A stretch of DNA of 63,430 nt from Deltaproteobacteria bacterium (lineage in GTDB: Bacteria > Desulfobacterota > Binatia > UBA9968), in NCBI GenBank assembly GCA_005879605.1, contig VBKE01000037.1, forward strand, positions 1 through 63,430, given 5' to 3'. Each line of letters starts with the position of its first letter. Position 1 is the first letter of the stretch. Below, piece after piece: positions 17,921 through 26,979 of the stretch. The translations under genes were made by a program, and so were the position numbers. The notes beneath the pieces are model-generated. The model was not told where the DNA came from. It made no database searches and saw nothing but the letters and a program-made list of their open reading frames with translations.

Positions 17921-19179
17921 CAGTTTGCCTTCCTCGACAGCAACTCTGCCTCGATATTGTCGAACGCAATCTCGGCTTGTTGTTTGCTCGCCATATCGCG
18001 CAATACGGCCCGACCTTTCTGCAGTTCGTCATCGCCGACGATCAAAACCGAACGCGCCTTGAGTTTATCGGCGCGGCGCATCTGACTCTTTAAGCTCTTC
18101 GCCTCCCCTTCCATTTCGACAACGAGTCCCTGCCGCCGCAAGCGATTCACCGCCCCGAAGGCCCAGTCCCGCGCTGGGGTACCGACCCAGACGACATAGA
18201 CTGAAGGACCGGCCGGCTGGTTCGTTTCCTTTTCCCGCAGCAGAAGAGTCAAGCGCTCAATTCCTATTGCAAAGCCAACACCGGGAATCGACGGCCCGCC
18301 TAATTCTTCAACGAGACCATCATAGCGGCCGCCGGCAGCGACGGTATTCTGCGAACCCAACTGATCGCTGGTCCATTCGAAAGTCGTACGGGAATAGTAA
18401 TCGAGGCCGCGAACCAGTCGCGAATTGAGAACATAAGCGACGTTGGTTTCAGCCAGCAAACGCTTCACTAGGTCGAAGTGATCACGGCACTCCGCGCAAA
18501 GACTCTCGAGGATAGACGGAGCTTCTCGGGTTGCCTCTATGCAACCTGGCTCTTTGCAGTCCAAGACCCGGAGCGGATTGCGCTCCATACGTCTTCGGCA
18601 ATTGGCGCAAAGCAAATGTTCTTTTTGTCTTAGGAAGGCAAGCAGCTTTTCACGATACCGTGGACGACACTCGGCACAGCCGAGTGAATTGAGCTCCAAG
18701 GTGGCGCCGTCAAGACCCACCGCGGCAAAGAAATCCCGCAGCATGAGCAGCATCTCCGCATCGATGAACGGATCGGCTCGTCCGAGCGCCTCAGCGCCGA
18801 TTTGATGAAATTGCCGCATTCTCCCCTTCTGTGGGCGCTCCCGCCGGAACATGGGCCCCATATAATAGAGCTTCCGTACCGGTTCGGTTTTATACATCTC
18901 CGACTCGACATAGGCGCGCACCACGCCGGCGGTGCCTTCCGGCCTCAGCGTGAGCATCGATCCGTCCCGATCGGTGAAGGTGTACATCTCCTTTTCGACG
19001 ATGTCCGTTGTCTCGCCAATGGAACGACTGAAAAGTTCGGTTTTTTCCAAAATGGGAATCCTAATCTCGGAAAAGTTGTACGATGAGAATACCTGACGCG
19101 CCTTTCCCTCGACGAATTGCCAGGGTTCCACCGCTTCCGGAAGGATATCGGAAAAACCTTTTATCGCTGTAATTCTCAT
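17920..19179 (-). CDS. hisS: Histidyl-tRNA synthetase
   Basis: A class II synthetase of 419 residues. It begins ITAIKGFSDILPE, has motif 2 near FRRERPQKGRMRQFHQIG, the HisA motif region LVRGLDYYSRTTFEW and motif 3 (GVGFAIGIERL), then an anticodon-binding C-terminal domain. A cysteine cluster at residues ~168-205 (CAEC, CANC, CKEPGC) suggests a zinc-knuckle-like insertion, also seen in many deltaproteobacterial HisRS. It is coupled to aspS. Confidence 0.96.
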   Translation of the reverse strand: MRITAIKGFSDILPEAVEPWQFVEGKARQVFSSYNFSEIRIPILEKTELFSRSIGETTDIVEKEMYTFTDRDGSMLTLRPEGTAGVVRAYVESEMYKTEPVRKLYYMGPMFRRERPQKGRMRQFHQIGAEALGRADPFIDAEMLLMLRDFFAAVGLDGATLELNSLGCAECRPRYREKLLAFLRQKEHLLCANCRRRMERNPLRVLDCKEPGCIEATREAPSILESLCAECRDHFDLVKRLLAETNVAYVLNSRLVRGLDYYSRTTFEWTSDQLGSQNTVAAGGRYDGLVEELGGPSIPGVGFAIGIERLTLLLREKETNQPAGPSVYVVWVGTPARDWAFGAVNRLRRQGLVVEMEGEAKSLKSQMRRADKLKARSVLIVGDDELQKGRAVLRDMASKQQAEIAFDNIEAELLSRKAN

Positions 19180-19357
19180 ACAATTCTTCTCAGAGCATCA
19201 CTCCATACACCACAAGAACTTATGGAGGTCAAGCAACCAGGGACGCAAGCGCATTCAAGTTCCCAAAAGTCTCATATGGCGTTAACCAGGCTCAGGTTTG
19301 GGCGCCCGTTTCGGCGGAAAATCTTAACGTTATACCGGCGGCTCGGCCGCGGACCCT

Positions 19358-20086
19358 TTATTGCGGACCACGCGCGTTGTAGCGATACACCCGGCTTCGG
19401 CGCGTAGTGCCGTTAAGCTCAGCAAAAAGAAACCCGCGGAAAACCATAAAATACGTCAAACAAACACCGAGTCCGAGGGCGAGCACGAAAAGCTGCAAGA
19501 AGCCGGGCAAGCCGTAAGTCAGGAGTTCAAGAAGCTGAAACACAAAAAATCCCGCCACGGTCAGGAGGATGTTTGGCAAAAACCATTCGATCCAATTTTC
19601 GACAATAAAGTTATAGCTGGCGGTCAGCAGCTCAATCCCCGACGACCGGGTTTGATAGAGGCATTCCGGAAGCGGGTTGAGAAGAACGTACAGAGCTATC
19701 CTAATAAGGAGAAATATTAGAGCGCCATTGGGAAACGAGGCGAGAGCCAACGCTGTAACCCTCATGGGAATCCACAAAATAAAGGAAATAAATAGCAGCT
19801 CCCAAAGATATGCGGTAAATCCCCGAAGAAAATCATTGAAGTTGGCTTTGCCAATTTTCACCATGTTTTCTAAGAGATAGAGGCCCGAGCTCACACACGC
19901 CTGAGTCGCCAAAGCGAAAAGTAGGCCGCCGACGATGCCCAATGGCGAGACGACCAAGCCGGCCAATGACACGGCGATAGCGTAGGCTAATGGGGCAAAA
20001 CTGATAACCCAGTTCTCTGCCACGCATTGAAATGACCGACGCAAAGCATTGGCATAAATCCAAAGTGTCGCCTGCACGACTTCCAT
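19358..20086 (-). CDS. Unknown polytopic membrane protein
   Basis: The 242-residue protein has about six hydrophobic helices: ~25-50, 52-75, 90-115, 118-140, 165-190 and 195-220. It also has a short basic C-terminus (TTRRSRVYRYNARGPQ). No catalytic motif is visible, and the family is not recognised. The gene is downstream of no obvious operon partner and is divergent from the 144-residue unknown gene, with a 244 bp intergenic region that contains a palindrome. Confidence 0.6.
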   Translation of the reverse strand: MEVVQATLWIYANALRRSFQCVAENWVISFAPLAYAIAVSLAGLVVSPLGIVGGLLFALATQACVSSGLYLLENMVKIGKANFNDFLRGFTAYLWELLFISFILWIPMRVTALALASFPNGALIFLLIRIALYVLLNPLPECLYQTRSSGIELLTASYNFIVENWIEWFLPNILLTVAGFFVFQLLELLTYGLPGFLQLFVLALGLGVCLTYFMVFRGFLFAELNGTTRRSRVYRYNARGPQ

Positions 20087-20234
20087 GGCACTGTCATAGC
20101 AAAAAAGAGCGGAAAGTGCAGCGTGAATGATCTATTGCGCCTTTTCGTCTTCACATGACTCCTGAGATATTGCTCTGCGTGTGGCAAAAAAATTTCTTCT
20201 ATCTGAGCCGAGACCCTTGCGGCTAAAAAAATGT

Positions 20235-20252
20235 TTACTACTATTATAGTAA
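20235..20252. promoter_or_regulatory. Operator-like palindrome between divergent genes
   Basis: TTACTA and TAGTAA form perfect 6-base arms around CTATTA. The site lies in the AT-rich gap between the membrane-protein gene (minus) and the 144-residue gene (plus). No well-spaced sigma70 boxes were found, so a regulator site is only a guess. Confidence 0.3.
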
Positions 20253-20330
20253 GAGTCCCGTCACAGCACAGGTCAAGAGTCTTTTCGCGAACGATGCCGG
20301 TCATCCGTCGGCAGCGAGGTCTGTTTCGAT

Positions 20331-20765
20331 ATGCACGAAGCATCCATGAATCCACTTTTTCAGCCGGACTCCTTGGCTCCCGCGCAGTTTGAGGAGACGA
20401 TGCACCGGGCCGTTCCTTTGGAGCCGGAAAAAAGGCTGATGCTTGCGGTCTTAGAGGACGCCGTCATCTGCTTCCAAGAGAACCTTTTTGCGCGTGACAA
20501 GAAGAAACGGCAGCTCTTTCTGGAAACTGAACAGTGGATTTTCGAGGAGCGAAGTAACCGTTTATTCGCCTTTGACAATCTCTGTCAGGCAGTGGATTTG
20601 AATCCACGCTATATCCGGCGCGGTTTGAGGCACTGGCAGGAGAGCCGTTTGAAGAAACAAACGAATGTTTCGTCCAATCCGCCAAGCGCAGCCAAACAGG
20701 CAAGAAGGGCTCTAATGATAAGAGCGGAAAACGGCAAATTTAAGGAGCAACAAAAAATCTATTGA
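20331..20765 (+). CDS. Unknown 144-residue protein with a possible helix-turn-helix
   Basis: No named family is recognised. An N-terminal segment (PLEPEKRLMLAVLEDAVICFQ) precedes a helical core, then a stretch resembling a helix-turn-helix (RLFAFDNLCQAVDLNPRYIRRGLR, about residues 80-104) and a basic tail rich in Lys and Arg. A DNA- or RNA-binding role is possible. Two in-frame ATGs exist (20331 and 20346); the first is taken because GAGGT lies nine bases upstream. The gene stands alone between divergent and tandem neighbours. Confidence 0.65.
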   Translation: MHEASMNPLFQPDSLAPAQFEETMHRAVPLEPEKRLMLAVLEDAVICFQENLFARDKKKRQLFLETEQWIFEERSNRLFAFDNLCQAVDLNPRYIRRGLRHWQESRLKKQTNVSSNPPSAAKQARRALMIRAENGKFKEQQKIY

Positions 20766-20782
20766 GTGCGTCCCATAGGCGA

Positions 20783-20819
20783 AACTTCGGCCGTGGGAAC
20801 CTCACGAGGCTCCGAAGTT
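20783..20819. repeat. Long hairpin after the 144-residue gene
   Basis: AACTTCGG (20783-20790) and CCGAAGTT (20812-20819) are perfect 8-base arms, with an inner CGTG/CACG pair around a short loop. No T-run follows on either strand, so it is not a simple terminator. It lies 181 bases before the binding-protein gene at 21000. The remaining sequence up to 21000 shows no gene. Confidence 0.45.
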
Positions 20820-20999
20820 AACCGTCTATCTTTGCATGTTGCCACCCGGGAAGGCAGTTCCCAATCCGCAGAATTCTTCCTCTTCTACTTTAGTTTCGGC
20901 CTGCAAGCGACGGCTCTAGCATAATTTTATGGACATCCGCTCTTCGCCGGGCTATAAGCCTTCAACGATTCACTTGGCCAAAGAGAGGAATGCACCAAA

Positions 21000-21983
21000 A
21001 TGAGGAAAATCATTCCGACAGAGGCACTTTTGCTATTGGGTTTAGTTCAAACTCTGTCGGCACAAACCATCACGGTTCGTTACGGCCAAATTCCATCGAC
21101 CATCAAAACCGTATCCGCTCTTCAGTTTACCATCGCTCAGCGTAAGGGATTTTTCTCACGTGAAGGAATCAATCTCGAGATGGTGCCTATTGAAGGCGGT
21201 GCCAACAATATGATGGCCGCACTCGACAAAGGGACCGTGGAGATCACTCGCACCGCTACGCCCTATCTAATTCAAGCGGTCCTCAAGGGTTCGGAAGGCG
21301 TAGCTATCGCCGGCGAGACGCTAACACCTATCTACAGCCTGATTGCCAAACCAGAGATCAAAACATTCGCCGATCTCAAAGGTAAGGTCGTAGGTCTGTC
21401 TCTCGCCGTCGATACGATCTCCATTTCAACCCGCAAGCTCATGGCGAAAAACGGCATCAAGGAAGGGGACTTTAAAGTAAAGGAGTTGGTCGGCACGCCG
21501 GCGCGCGCCGATTGCCTGCGGAAGGGCGAATGCGACGCGGTACCGCTGGGGCAACCGGAGGACTTCCTTCTAATGAAGCAGGGCTACCAACGGCTCGGGG
21601 TTTCCACCGACGCGGTTCCGAGTTTTCTGTTTACCGTGAGCGCCGTACGAAAATCCTGGGGAGAAAAGAACCAAGAGGCTCTGGTATGCTACGTCCGCGG
21701 GCTCGCGTCGGCTTTCCGCTTTATGCGTAACTCGGCAAACCGCGATGAGGTCGTCCGCATGACTGCCGAAACCACGGGCTCACCCGAAGAGATCGCCCGT
21801 CAAACGCTATCGCTCTATTTCGAACCCGATCGCGGCGTGGTTCCGAAGCAAGGCGAGCTGGACGTCAAAGGATTGGGCCAGGTCATTCAATTCATGGCCG
21901 AGGCGGGGGAACTGAAGCCGCCCCTGCCCGCTCCCGAGCGCTTTGTCGATCTGCAATATCTCAAGGCGGCGGGGTTACAATAA
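21000..21983 (+). CDS. NMT1/THI5-type ABC substrate-binding protein, orphan
   Basis: A periplasmic binding protein of 327 residues related to the SsuA/TauA/ThiY group. It has a signal peptide cleaved near LSA-Q. The family pattern IAQRKGFFSREGINLEMVP follows, then DKGTVEITRTATPYLI, and the lobe motif FADLKGKVVGLSL. The ATG has AGAGGA ten bases upstream. No permease or ATPase is on the same strand nearby; the converging tungstate transporter ends 17 bp away. The ligand is unknown and cannot be inferred. Confidence 0.85.
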   Translation: MRKIIPTEALLLLGLVQTLSAQTITVRYGQIPSTIKTVSALQFTIAQRKGFFSREGINLEMVPIEGGANNMMAALDKGTVEITRTATPYLIQAVLKGSEGVAIAGETLTPIYSLIAKPEIKTFADLKGKVVGLSLAVDTISISTRKLMAKNGIKEGDFKVKELVGTPARADCLRKGECDAVPLGQPEDFLLMKQGYQRLGVSTDAVPSFLFTVSAVRKSWGEKNQEALVCYVRGLASAFRFMRNSANRDEVVRMTAETTGSPEEIARQTLSLYFEPDRGVVPKQGELDVKGLGQVIQFMAEAGELKPPLPAPERFVDLQYLKAAGLQ

Positions 21984-22000
21984 TCCTTGGCGGATTTCTA

Positions 22001-23119
22001 TCACGGAGCCATGCCGGACGTTGGGGCGTCGGAGGGGCCTATGACATGGATCGTCCTTGGATCAAGGCGCACCACAACTTCCTCTCCTTCACGCGGATCA
22101 AAACCAATAAGGGAGTTCGGGTCAATCCGGGCGAAGAGAACGGTTTTCCCACACCGCAAGGTGAGACGCCAGTGAGTCATTCCGGGAGTCACTCTGGTTA
22201 CTTTTGCTTTGAGCTCATTAACAGCGTTCGCCGAACCGAACTGCTTATCCAGGCAGCTCACCTGAACGTGTTCAGAACGGACGCATAAGATAACGCGACT
22301 GCCGGGGGCCGAAACAGCTTTCGCCTGAACCTTACCTTCCTCGATGCGAACGGTTGCAATTCCGCCATCAATACTTTCGACCAGTCCGCTAATGCGATTT
22401 TCAATGCCGACGGTGTCAGCCACCTGTTCCGTTAGCGGATGGGCGAAGACATCGGCCGCAGGCCCGAGTTGAACCAGTTTGCCTTCGTGCAAGACTCCGA
22501 CGCGGTTCGCCATTGCGAATGCCTCGTGCCGATCATGAGTGACAAACACCGTAGTGATGCGCGTCTCTCTCAGGATTCTTTGCAGATCGTCCAGAAGCGA
22601 TTCTCGACTCAGCGAATCCAACGGTGAAAAAGGTTCATCCAACAAAAGCACTTCCGGCTCTAAGACGAACGCGCGCGCCAAACTCGTTCTTTGCGCCTCG
22701 CCGCCGGAGAGTGTGCGAACGGGACGCGAGGCGAGGTGGCCGATGCCGAGCCGATCCAACCAGGGGCGAAGGAGTCGCTCAATTTTTGCGCGATCTAAAC
22801 CGCGCAGCCTCAAGCCAAGAGCCGCATTGTCATAGACTGAGGTATTCAACAGCAAAGGTTCTTGAAAGACGCTGGCGACGCGGCGCCTAAAGCCCATTGA
22901 GTTTTTCCGGTTTACCTGTTCATTCCGGAAATAAACCTTTCCCGCGCTTGGATACTGCAGCAACCCGGCGATTCGCAGTAGAGTAGATTTTCCGGCTCCG
23001 TTTGGCCCAATCAGAGCCAACACCTCGCTGGACTGAATATCGAAGGAAGAAATCTGCAGGGCTGTAAAGCCGTCGTATTCGACGGCGATGTCACGCAGCG
23101 CTATAACGGTCTCGGCCAC
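22001..23119 (-). CDS. tupC: Tungstate/molybdate-type ABC transporter ATPase with C-terminal TOBE domain
   Basis: An ABC ATPase of about 373 residues with Walker A (GPNGAGKST), signature LSGGEAQR, Walker B (VLLLDEPFSPLD) and H-loop THDRHEA. The last ~120 residues form a TOBE/MOP-like oxyanion-sensing region (VILCVRSEHVQV onwards), as in ModC and TupC/WtpC. I chose a GTG at 23119, with GGGAG eight bases upstream, overlapping the permease end by 19 bases. The longer TTG reading at 23155 would overlap by 55. It is the last gene of a binding-protein/tup operon. Confidence 0.85.
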   Translation of the reverse strand: MAETVIALRDIAVEYDGFTALQISSFDIQSSEVLALIGPNGAGKSTLLRIAGLLQYPSAGKVYFRNEQVNRKNSMGFRRRVASVFQEPLLLNTSVYDNAALGLRLRGLDRAKIERLLRPWLDRLGIGHLASRPVRTLSGGEAQRTSLARAFVLEPEVLLLDEPFSPLDSLSRESLLDDLQRILRETRITTVFVTHDRHEAFAMANRVGVLHEGKLVQLGPAADVFAHPLTEQVADTVGIENRISGLVESIDGGIATVRIEEGKVQAKAVSAPGSRVILCVRSEHVQVSCLDKQFGSANAVNELKAKVTRVTPGMTHWRLTLRCGKTVLFARIDPNSLIGFDPREGEEVVVRLDPRTIHVIGPSDAPTSGMAP

Positions 23120-23814
23120 CGGAGCTGCTCCCGCTGCTGAATATGGGTGAGGCAAAAGTTAATTCCGAAAGTCAGCGCAAGTAAAATCAGCCCCAGAGCT
23201 ATCGCGACATCGAAGTTTCCTTTTCCGGTCTCCAGCACAGTTGCGGTGGTTAAAACTCTCGTCTGGTCCTTAATGTTGCCGCCCACCATCATCGAAGCGC
23301 CGACTTCCGAGATGACGCCGCCGAATCCCGCCATGACTGCCGCTAGAAGCGGCAAGCGCGCTTCTTTGCATAAGAGCCACAGGAGTTGTGGCTTCGATGC
23401 CCCGATACCGAGTAACTGAAGGCTCAGTTTAGGATCGAGTGTCTGAAAACTCGCCATCGTAAGCCCCGCCACTATGGGAAATGCAATGATCACCTGGGCA
23501 ACAATCATCGCGGTCGGAGTATAGATGAGTTCGAGAAAACCCAGCGGCCCGCTGCGCCACAAAAATATCGACACGAATAGGCCGACGACGACCGGAGGCA
23601 GCCCCATGCCGGTATTGACCAATGCTACAGCCACGCTGCGCCCCGGAAATCGGAGCAGCGCAAGGGCAATTCCCGGAGGGATTCCCAGCACGAGCGATAT
23701 GAAGGTGGCCGCGCCTGAAATTTTGATCGACAGCCACGTTATCGTCCAAACGTCGGCGTCTAAGCCGAAGACGATCTCAAATGCCTTGGCGATGCCTTGC
23801 CAGATGAGTTCCAT
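23101..23814 (-). CDS. tupB: Tungstate-type ABC transporter permease
   Basis: A 237-residue inner-membrane permease with about five helices and the BPD_transp_1 EAA-like loop near LGIGASKPQLLWLLCKEARLPLL. The motif GGVISEVGASMMVGGNIKDQTR is typical of TupB/WtpB permeases. The ATG lies one base after the tupA stop, and the end overlaps tupC. ModB is an alternative, but pairing with a TupA-type binding protein favours tungstate. Confidence 0.88.
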   Translation of the reverse strand: MELIWQGIAKAFEIVFGLDADVWTITWLSIKISGAATFISLVLGIPPGIALALLRFPGRSVAVALVNTGMGLPPVVVGLFVSIFLWRSGPLGFLELIYTPTAMIVAQVIIAFPIVAGLTMASFQTLDPKLSLQLLGIGASKPQLLWLLCKEARLPLLAAVMAGFGGVISEVGASMMVGGNIKDQTRVLTTATVLETGKGNFDVAIALGLILLALTFGINFCLTHIQQREQLRWPRPL

Positions 23815-23815
23815 G

Positions 23816-24727
23816 CTAGGCTCCGAGATCTTCCTCTTTCTTGTCAGCGACGGGAATAAACAGCGGTTGACCGAACTTCTCTACACCAAAATTTCTGATC
23901 ACGGTCTGGGTTTGCGGCGCGACCAGGAAATCGGCGAACGCTTTTCCACCCGCTAGGTTGACCTTCGGGCCATTGGCAGGGTTCACTTCCATCACAGAGT
24001 AAATATTTAAGAGCAGCTTGTCGCCTTCGATGAGAATAGGGAGACTCAACCGCTTGCCGAGGGCTAAATAAGTTCCGCGGTCGGTTATGGTGTAGGCGTT
24101 GCGTTCATTGGCAATGTTGAGCGTAGCTCCCATGCCCTGGCCCGACTCGATATACCAGGAACCCTTCGGCTCGATTCCTGCGGTCTTCCACAGCGACTTC
24201 TCGAGGGTATGCGTACCTGAGTTGTCGCCGCGGGAAACGAACGGCGCCTTGGTCTGCTCAATCGCTTTCAAGGCGGCGAGAGCGGATTTCGTGGATCGAA
24301 TTTTGGCGGGATCGTTCTTCGGACCGATGATGACAAAATCATTGTACATGACGAGCCGCCGATTCAATAGTTTGCCCTCGCCGACGTATTGTTTCTCTAA
24401 GCTCGGCGCATGCACAAGAGCCACATCGGCATCTCCCTTAGCGGCCAAGGCAAGCGCCTGCCCCGTCCCCACCGATATGGGTTTGACCGTGTAGCCGGAT
24501 TGTTTTTCAAAAAGCGGAATAAGCACGTCGAGGAGACCGGAATCTTGTGTGCTCGTGGTCGTTGATAGAATAACGTTCCTTTGTTTTGGTTCGGCTCCGT
24601 CCGCACTCGTTGTGGCAACCAAGCCGATAACTACTACCGCCAAAAGAATTCTCGGAGTAATCCCGCGAGGCATTGACCATTGTCTCACCACGGCCATACC
24701 CGCCTGGGGCGGAATTTGTTCAAGCAT
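23816..24727 (-). CDS. tupA: Tungstate-type periplasmic binding protein
   Basis: A binding protein with the TupA hallmark LSTTTSTQDSGLLD soon after the signal peptide. Further motifs are VGTGQALALAAKGDADVALVHAP, FVSRGDNSGTH and AYTITDRGTYLAL, which form the oxyanion site in TupA. The ATG at 24727 (304 residues) is the first one after the upstream stop, with GGATGGG upstream; 24697 and 24673 are other possible ATGs just before the signal-peptide core. The longer TTG at 24829 overlaps the preceding gene. Tungstate selectivity is inferred from family, not proven. Confidence 0.88.
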   Translation of the reverse strand: MLEQIPPQAGMAVVRQWSMPRGITPRILLAVVVIGLVATTSADGAEPKQRNVILSTTTSTQDSGLLDVLIPLFEKQSGYTVKPISVGTGQALALAAKGDADVALVHAPSLEKQYVGEGKLLNRRLVMYNDFVIIGPKNDPAKIRSTKSALAALKAIEQTKAPFVSRGDNSGTHTLEKSLWKTAGIEPKGSWYIESGQGMGATLNIANERNAYTITDRGTYLALGKRLSLPILIEGDKLLLNIYSVMEVNPANGPKVNLAGGKAFADFLVAPQTQTVIRNFGVEKFGQPLFIPVADKKEEDLGA

Positions 24728-24743
24728 TTTGGCCCATCCGACG

Positions 24744-25701
24744 TCACCGTCCTTTAATACCGAGCCCTTTTTGCGCTTCGCGTAGCGGCGCGAAATCCGC
24801 CACTTCTTCGATGGCAACAGGACGGTCAATCTTCATGGCCTGTCTTCCCTGATCGATGACCAATCTGAGACCGCTCTCGGCGATGTTTCCATCTTCACTG
24901 AAGATGCGCCACGTCGAATCATATGTTGCGGCGGCGCTTTCCCGGTCCACATGCACCCAATCCATCAATGTCTGAATGGTCCCTTCACGATTCTGCCGCA
25001 CAAATCGATTCGCTCGCAGGGCGGCTTTGATCATTCTTTTTACCTCATCCGGTTTTTCCTTGAGCTTTTTCGTATTCACCCCCAGCCCGGTAAACGGCAG
25101 CTTAAAATGCTCGAAAAAGCGCGACAGCACGTTAAAGCCAAGCCTGGTTGCTTCCGAGTCTGCCGGGGGCGATAGCACCGCCACGTCCACGATTCCCTCG
25201 CGCAAAGCGGTGTAGCGCGATCTTTCCGCCCCAAGAGGAATAATTTTCAGTTCCCGCTCGGGGTCCACACCGCCTTGTTTGAACATCATCCGCGCCGCAA
25301 CGTCGGAGGTCGCGCCAAACGTGCTGACCGCAAGGGTTTTGCCCTTCAAGTCTTTCAGAGATTTGTATTCCGGCCGGGCGGGCGATCAACAAATGCGTCG
25401 AGCTGTCCATGTAGCTCGAAACCACTTTCATCGGCATGCCGCGCAACGCGCCTCGAACCACCGACGCGAAAATCATCGTGTAATCGATATCCCCGGTACT
25501 CAGCGCGGTGATCGATACGTTCGCGTTCATTCTGATGATCTCAACGTCCAAGCCTTCGTCTCGGAAAAATCCTCGTTTTGAAGCCAGCCCGGCGGTCAGG
25601 AATGAAATATCCACTGCTGAAATCGAAAGACGCACTTTATCCGCCGCCACGCTTGTATCCGCCCACATCAACAACACGACGATGAGCGCAACTCGTTTCA
25701 T
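24744..25701 (-). pseudogene. NMT1/THI5-type ABC substrate-binding protein with a frameshift
   Basis: The reading frame starting at the ATG at 25701 encodes a signal peptide (cleaved near VAA-D) and the N-terminal lobe up to HLLIARP. It then becomes nonsense, while the continuation EYKSLKDLKGKTLAVS is in another frame from about 25370 to the stop at 24744. Together they give a normal ~318-residue binding protein. The shift lies in a GC-rich run near 25370-25385, and one extra base explains it. It could be a true pseudogene or an assembly error. The gap to tupA is 16 bp and to the upstream binding protein 20 bp, so it is in one operon. Confidence 0.82.
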
Positions 25702-25721
25702 TTCTACCTCTCCCCAATAGT

Positions 25722-26711
25722 CTATCGCCCCATCTCCCTGGTCACCTGCCGCAGGAGCGAATAGTCCACGATCTCCTTCAATGCGATATCGCGCTTGGCT
25801 CCCGTCTCCTGTTTCGCTTGTTCGAGAAGATCCTTCAAATCCGCTTCGCTGACCATGCCATCATCCGACATCGTTTGAAGCATGATTTTGTAAGTCTCGT
25901 CGGCGGCATCGGCATCCAGCGAGAATTTTTTCGCGATAAACTCCGTCACTCCCTTTTTGTCTTCTCTCACCGCCCTCAAGGTTCGGAGAAAGCCTCTGAG
26001 CATTTTCTTGAGCTGTTCCGGATTTTTCTCGGCCTTGTCTTTCGAGCTCGCAAGGCCCGTGAGCGGTTGTGACATGACCTTGCCGGCAAAGATCAACTCT
26101 TTAAAACCTTTCTGCTTCATTCGGATGTTCCACGGGACCGGCATAATGGCCGCCTCTACTGATCCTGCCTCCATGGCCGCCATGCGCACCGAAGCCGCGC
26201 CGATGACGATCAGAGTTACCTCTCGATCCGGATCTACGCCGATCGCTCGCAGAGACGCGCGGGTTGCCGCCGCGCCGGTGCCGCTGAGAGAAGCGACGGC
26301 GACTTTCTTTCCTTTCAGGTCTTGCCCGGACTGGATTCGCGAATTTCCCATCAGATAAAACAAAACGCTCTTGAAGTCATGGGAGAAGATCTTCATCGGC
26401 ACGCCGCGCACGGCAGCGAAAAACGCCGTTCCGGCGCCGTACATGTAATCGACATCTTTGCCGGCGACGATTGAGCTCACCGCCAGTTCCCCACGCAGAA
26501 CCCGAAACTGCAGGTCGATACCTTCCTTGCGATAAAAGCCCTTCTCGATGCCGTAGAGCAGAGGCGTAATGCTGACGCTATCGCTGGAATGGGTGATCAG
26601 AACTTTTTCGAGCGCTTGCGCTTTGGCGGTACTTTGCAGACCACAAACGATCAGTAGCGCGAGGCCGAGAGAAATCCACACCTTCTTCACGATTCTAAAT
26701 TCTACCTTCAT
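25722..26711 (-). CDS. NMT1/THI5-type ABC substrate-binding protein
   Basis: A 329-residue periplasmic binding protein with signal peptide (cleavage near AKA-Q). The lobe motifs are GIEKGFYRKEGIDLQF, IVAGKDVDYMYGAGTAFFAAVRGVP and GQDLKGKKVAVASLSGTGAAATRA. It is the first gene of a run leading through a second binding protein into tupABC, and is 40-50% similar by eye to that neighbour. The ATG at 26711 is used; a GTG 21 bases downstream is possible. The ligand is unknown. The 268 bp upstream region has no convincing gene. Confidence 0.85.
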   Translation of the reverse strand: MKVEFRIVKKVWISLGLALLIVCGLQSTAKAQALEKVLITHSSDSVSITPLLYGIEKGFYRKEGIDLQFRVLRGELAVSSIVAGKDVDYMYGAGTAFFAAVRGVPMKIFSHDFKSVLFYLMGNSRIQSGQDLKGKKVAVASLSGTGAAATRASLRAIGVDPDREVTLIVIGAASVRMAAMEAGSVEAAIMPVPWNIRMKQKGFKELIFAGKVMSQPLTGLASSKDKAEKNPEQLKKMLRGFLRTLRAVREDKKGVTEFIAKKFSLDADAADETYKIMLQTMSDDGMVSEADLKDLLEQAKQETGAKRDIALKEIVDYSLLRQVTREMGR

Positions 26712-26979
26712 GTATAGTTTTGATAAAATTTGACAAGGGGGGTGGCTTCGGTTAACAAAGGCTTTGGAATCCCGCGTCTAGACAGAAATAGCAGAACCAA
26801 TACTCCAGAGGCAACATACGTCACTGAATGAAGTGGATTCTGGAATTTGGAGAATACCAGCGGGCGGCCTTTTCTCGATGAACGATGCGCCGGTGCTAAA
26901 ACCGTTCGGGCTTTACCGCGAGGAAGGGTCCGGCAGAATCTCATCTAGGACTTTAAATTCTCAGTCAGTTTAAGCGACG

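Noticed and set aside
16676..18085. 469-codon open frame on the plus strand
   Set aside because: It is antisense to aspS and the hisS 3' end, which have full synthetase motifs. The protein has no recognisable domain.
26708..26944. 78-codon minus-strand frame upstream of the binding protein
   Set aside because: No family match, no ribosome-binding site, and it overlaps the next gene; probably random.
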